From Micromonospora sp. LH3U1 (GTDB lineage: Bacteria > Actinomycetota > Actinomycetes > Mycobacteriales > Micromonosporaceae): a stretch of 64,000 nt of DNA. The stretch is taken from NCBI RefSeq assembly GCF_028475105.1, contig NZ_CP116936.1, positions 6,385,501 through 6,449,500 on the forward strand, read 5' to 3'. Position numbers and translations under genes: made by a program. The notes under the pieces are model-generated. The model was not told where the DNA came from, made no database searches, and saw only the letters and a list, made by a program, of their open reading frames with translations. Below, piece by piece: positions 62,303 through 64,000 of this stretch. Each line of letters begins with the position of its first letter. Within the stretch, counting starts at the first letter, position 1.

Positions 62303-63543
62303 CGGCCACCACCCCGGCTGACCAGAAGCATGGCCACGTCGTCGGCGAGCGGGCCACCGTTGAGCCGCTCGGCCCGGCCGACCAGCCAGGCCGGCAACTC
62401 GGGCAGCGACACCGCACGACTGGCTGGCTCGTCCAGCAGCCCACTGAGGCCCGGCACGTCGAGCCGTTCGTCACCGGCATCCACCCGCCCCTCGATCAGG
62501 CCGTCGGTGTACATCAGCAGGGACCAGTCATCGGTGTCGAACTCCAGGTCGTAGGCAATCGGCCGGCGAGGTCGTACGCCCAGCAGCCGGCCGCCGGGCG
62601 CGGGCACCGGGGCCACCCGGCCGCCGGAGAGCAGGAGCGGCGGCGGGTGCCCGGCCAGGCGGACGGTGGCCCGGTTGGCGTCCAGGTCCAGTCTGGTGGT
62701 GGCCACCGTCGCGAAGATCTCCTGAAGACGGCGCTCACTCATCAGCACCTGCTCCAGCGCGGGCAGCACCTCGTCGTCCGGTACTCCGGCGAGCACCAGG
62801 GCCCGCCAGGCCACCCGTAGCTCGACACCGAGCGCGGCCTCGTCCACCCCGTGCCCGCAGACGTCGCCGACGATCAGGTCGAGACGGTCCGGACGGGTCT
62901 GCACCACGTCGTAGAAGTCCCCGCCGATCAGCGCGGCGTGCCGGCCGGGCCGGTAGAAGGTGTGCACCGCCACCTGGTCGGTCGTCATCAGCGGCTGGGG
63001 CAGCAGGCCACGTTCGAGTCGGGCCGACTCGGCCTGGCGCAGCTCGACCTCGCGCAACCGGCGCGCGTTCTCGTCAGCGCGCTTGCGCTCCACGGCGTAG
63101 CGCAGCGCCCGGGTCAGCAGCACCCCGTCCACCTGGCCCTTGACCAGGTAGTCCTGTGCACCCTCAGCGACCGCCACGATGCCCAGGTGCTCGTCCGAGC
63201 GGCCGGTCAACACACAGACCGCGGCGCCGCTGGACATCTCCAGCACCTGCCGCAGCCCGTCCAGCCCCTGCGCGTCGGGCAGGCCCAGGTCGAGCAGGAC
63301 GCAGTCGACATTGATGATCCGCTGCCGCGCCTCGCTGAGGCTGGTGGCCACCAACAGCTCGATCATCGAATTCGTCTCGGCGAGCAGCTCACCGACCAGG
63401 AAGGCGTCGCCCTCGTCGTCCTCCACCAGCAGAACCCGCAACCGCTCGCCCGGCGGCAGGTTGGCGTGCCGCCCCAAGCCGCCGTGCGGGTACGGCACGA
63501 CTGAGGAACCGGCCAGGCCGGTCCCCCGGTGCGGCCGGGTCAC
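62299..63543 (-). CDS. Receiver domain plus SpoIIE-type PP2C phosphatase
   Basis: About 414 residues from the GTG at 63543. An N-terminal receiver domain has LLVEDDEGDAFLVGEL and phospho-Asp in CVLLDLGLPDAQG, then a helical linker, then a PPM/SpoIIE phosphatase with GGDFYDVVQ, GDVCGHGVDEAAL and GPLADDVAMLLV. It may dephosphorylate an anti-sigma antagonist, giving a general stress output. The true start is unsure: GTG 63543 and 63498 are possible and neither has a strong ribosome site; AAGGAG lies about 25 nt before the first. First gene of the operon; the promoter should lie near 63600-63620. Confidence 0.88.
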   Translation of the reverse strand: MTRPHRGTGLAGSSVVPYPHGGLGRHANLPPGERLRVLLVEDDEGDAFLVGELLAETNSMIELLVATSLSEARQRIINVDCVLLDLGLPDAQGLDGLRQVLEMSSGAAVCVLTGRSDEHLGIVAVAEGAQDYLVKGQVDGVLLTRALRYAVERKRADENARRLREVELRQAESARLERGLLPQPLMTTDQVAVHTFYRPGRHAALIGGDFYDVVQTRPDRLDLIVGDVCGHGVDEAALGVELRVAWRALVLAGVPDDEVLPALEQVLMSERRLQEIFATVATTRLDLDANRATVRLAGHPPPLLLSGGRVAPVPAPGGRLLGVRPRRPIAYDLEFDTDDWSLLMYTDGLIEGRVDAGDERLDVPGLSGLLDEPASRAVSLPELPAWLVGRAERLNGGPLADDVAMLLVSRGGGR

Positions 63544-63787
63544 CGCCGCGAGACGCGGGAGTTCGCTGGTGATGTCGGGCTCCTTCCGAGTGCCCCGCTG
63601 ATCCTGTATTAGACAACGGTCGCACACAACACGACGCCCTCGGCGCGGGCGGGGATGGGCCGCATCACTGCCCGGCGAATGACAAACCGGGCGGTCGGTC
63701 GATGCAGGCGTACCGGCCATCCCATCCGGAACCGCTGACGGGCAGGATGGTGCCACCCCAGGCCCCACCACCCCCCGAGGAGTTTCC

Positions 63788-64000
63788 GTGGGCGCACCCA
63801 CCACCCCGGCCACGGCCGGCACGCCGGCCCGTCCGACTCCAGGCGTACCACCTGCCGACCGCGCGCTGACCCGGCCTCGCCGGCGGCTCGTGGCCGCCGC
63901 GGCGGCCCTGGTCGCGCTGGCCGCCGTCGGCGCCGGCAGTCTGCTCGACCTGCGCGTCCCGGCGCCGAAGCCGACGGACGCGGCGGCGGGTGAGTTCAGC
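63788..64000 (+). CDS. Start of a membrane-anchored protein, possibly M28-type peptidase (runs off window)
   Basis: 71 residues are visible: a Thr/Pro-rich cytoplasmic N-terminus, then a membrane helix (RRRLVAAAAALVALAAVGAG), then LRVPAPKPTDAAAGEFS. GTG start with GAGGAG 7 nt upstream. The end DAAAGEFS resembles the start of M28 aminopeptidase-like membrane proteins in actinomycetes, which is only an impression. It is divergent from the signalling operon across a 244-bp region. Confidence 0.55.
   Translation, partial: MGAPTTPATAGTPARPTPGVPPADRALTRPRRRLVAAAAALVALAAVGAGSLLDLRVPAPKPTDAAAGEFS

Noticed and set aside
63600..63640. Classical -35/-10 promoter for the signalling operon
   Set aside because: TAATAC and TTGTGT on the minus strand are about 12 bp apart, too close for a normal promoter.
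1..64000. tRNA genes, rRNA, CRISPR arrays, insertion sequences and integrase genes
   Set aside because: I looked for T-loop words, spaced direct repeats and transposase or integrase motifs on both strands and saw none.

Overview
This is a 64 kb chromosomal stretch from a high-GC Gram-positive actinomycete. The gene content and style suggest Micromonosporaceae (Micromonospora-like), which is an inference because no rRNA or other marker lies in the window. Supporting signs are the very high GC at third codon positions, frequent GTG starts with 4-nt overlaps, two DUF3152 metzincin-like proteins, DUF3107, a SigE-type ECF sigma factor, and a glutathionyl-hydroquinone-reductase-type enzyme in what is probably a mycothiol-using lineage. 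I saw no tRNA, rRNA, CRISPR array or transposase.

Layout. 0-0.35 kb: start of a cut-off MFS transporter. 0.5-16.5 kb: a scattered second-type complex I locus on the minus strand (nuoB ... nuoC-nuoH ... nuoI-J-K-L-M-N) followed by htpX. It has no nuoA, nuoD, nuoE, nuoF or nuoG here and is interrupted by a decayed Uma2 gene, a SnoaL-like gene, a hydroquinone-reductase gene, a sugar-dehydrogenase-like gene, a DUF2252 gene and two related secreted proteins that flank nuoB. 17.7-19.5 kb: an ECF sigma gene translationally overlapping a membrane-anchored partner. 19.5-30.4 kb: a PLP decarboxylase, a GPH-type transporter, an alkyltransferase-like protein, proB-proA, an alpha-toroid (QW-motif) protein, moeZ, two tandem DUF3152 genes and an alpha/beta hydrolase. 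30.4-39.5 kb: a very long Pro-rich protein gene with two apparent single-base losses, then TetR, DUF3107, a ferritin-like protein, a DEAD-box helicase, a methyltransferase and an XRE regulator. 39.7-48 kb: a membrane-anchored His-rich protein, a RecQ helicase fused to a phosphoribosyltransferase-like domain, and a complete branched-chain amino-acid-type ABC operon (livJ-G-F-H-M order). 48.2-51.1 kb: an accessory patch with a mini-GntR regulator, two small overlapping genes, and a less GC-rich tail-to-tail pair of a TcmP-type partner protein and a three-Cys-motif DUF5131 protein. 51.5-64 kb: glpQ, a KtrB/KtrA-type potassium uptake pair, a receptor Ser/Thr kinase with an outside CBM2-like domain, an MFS-fused spermidine-synthase-like protein, a coiled-coil cell-wall protein, and an overlapping four-gene signalling operon (REC-SpoIIE phosphatase, CHASE3 histidine kinase, REC protein, inositol-monophosphatase-like enzyme).

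The most unusual structure is a repeat that sits exactly between co-transcribed genes. A 20-codon GC-rich unit begins with GTGA, so the upstream gene's TGA overlaps the unit's own GTG. It ends with a Shine-Dalgarno sequence and, at the two nuo sites, with another GTGA/ATGA overlap onto the next gene. It occurs once between nuoM and nuoN, three times in perfect 60-nt tandem between nuoL and nuoM, once between livG and livF, and in degenerate form inside the end of livF. A different sequence between proB and proA has the same architecture. These look like portable translational-coupling spacers. A second repeat class is four long-armed hairpins with a GATC-containing stem at operon ends.
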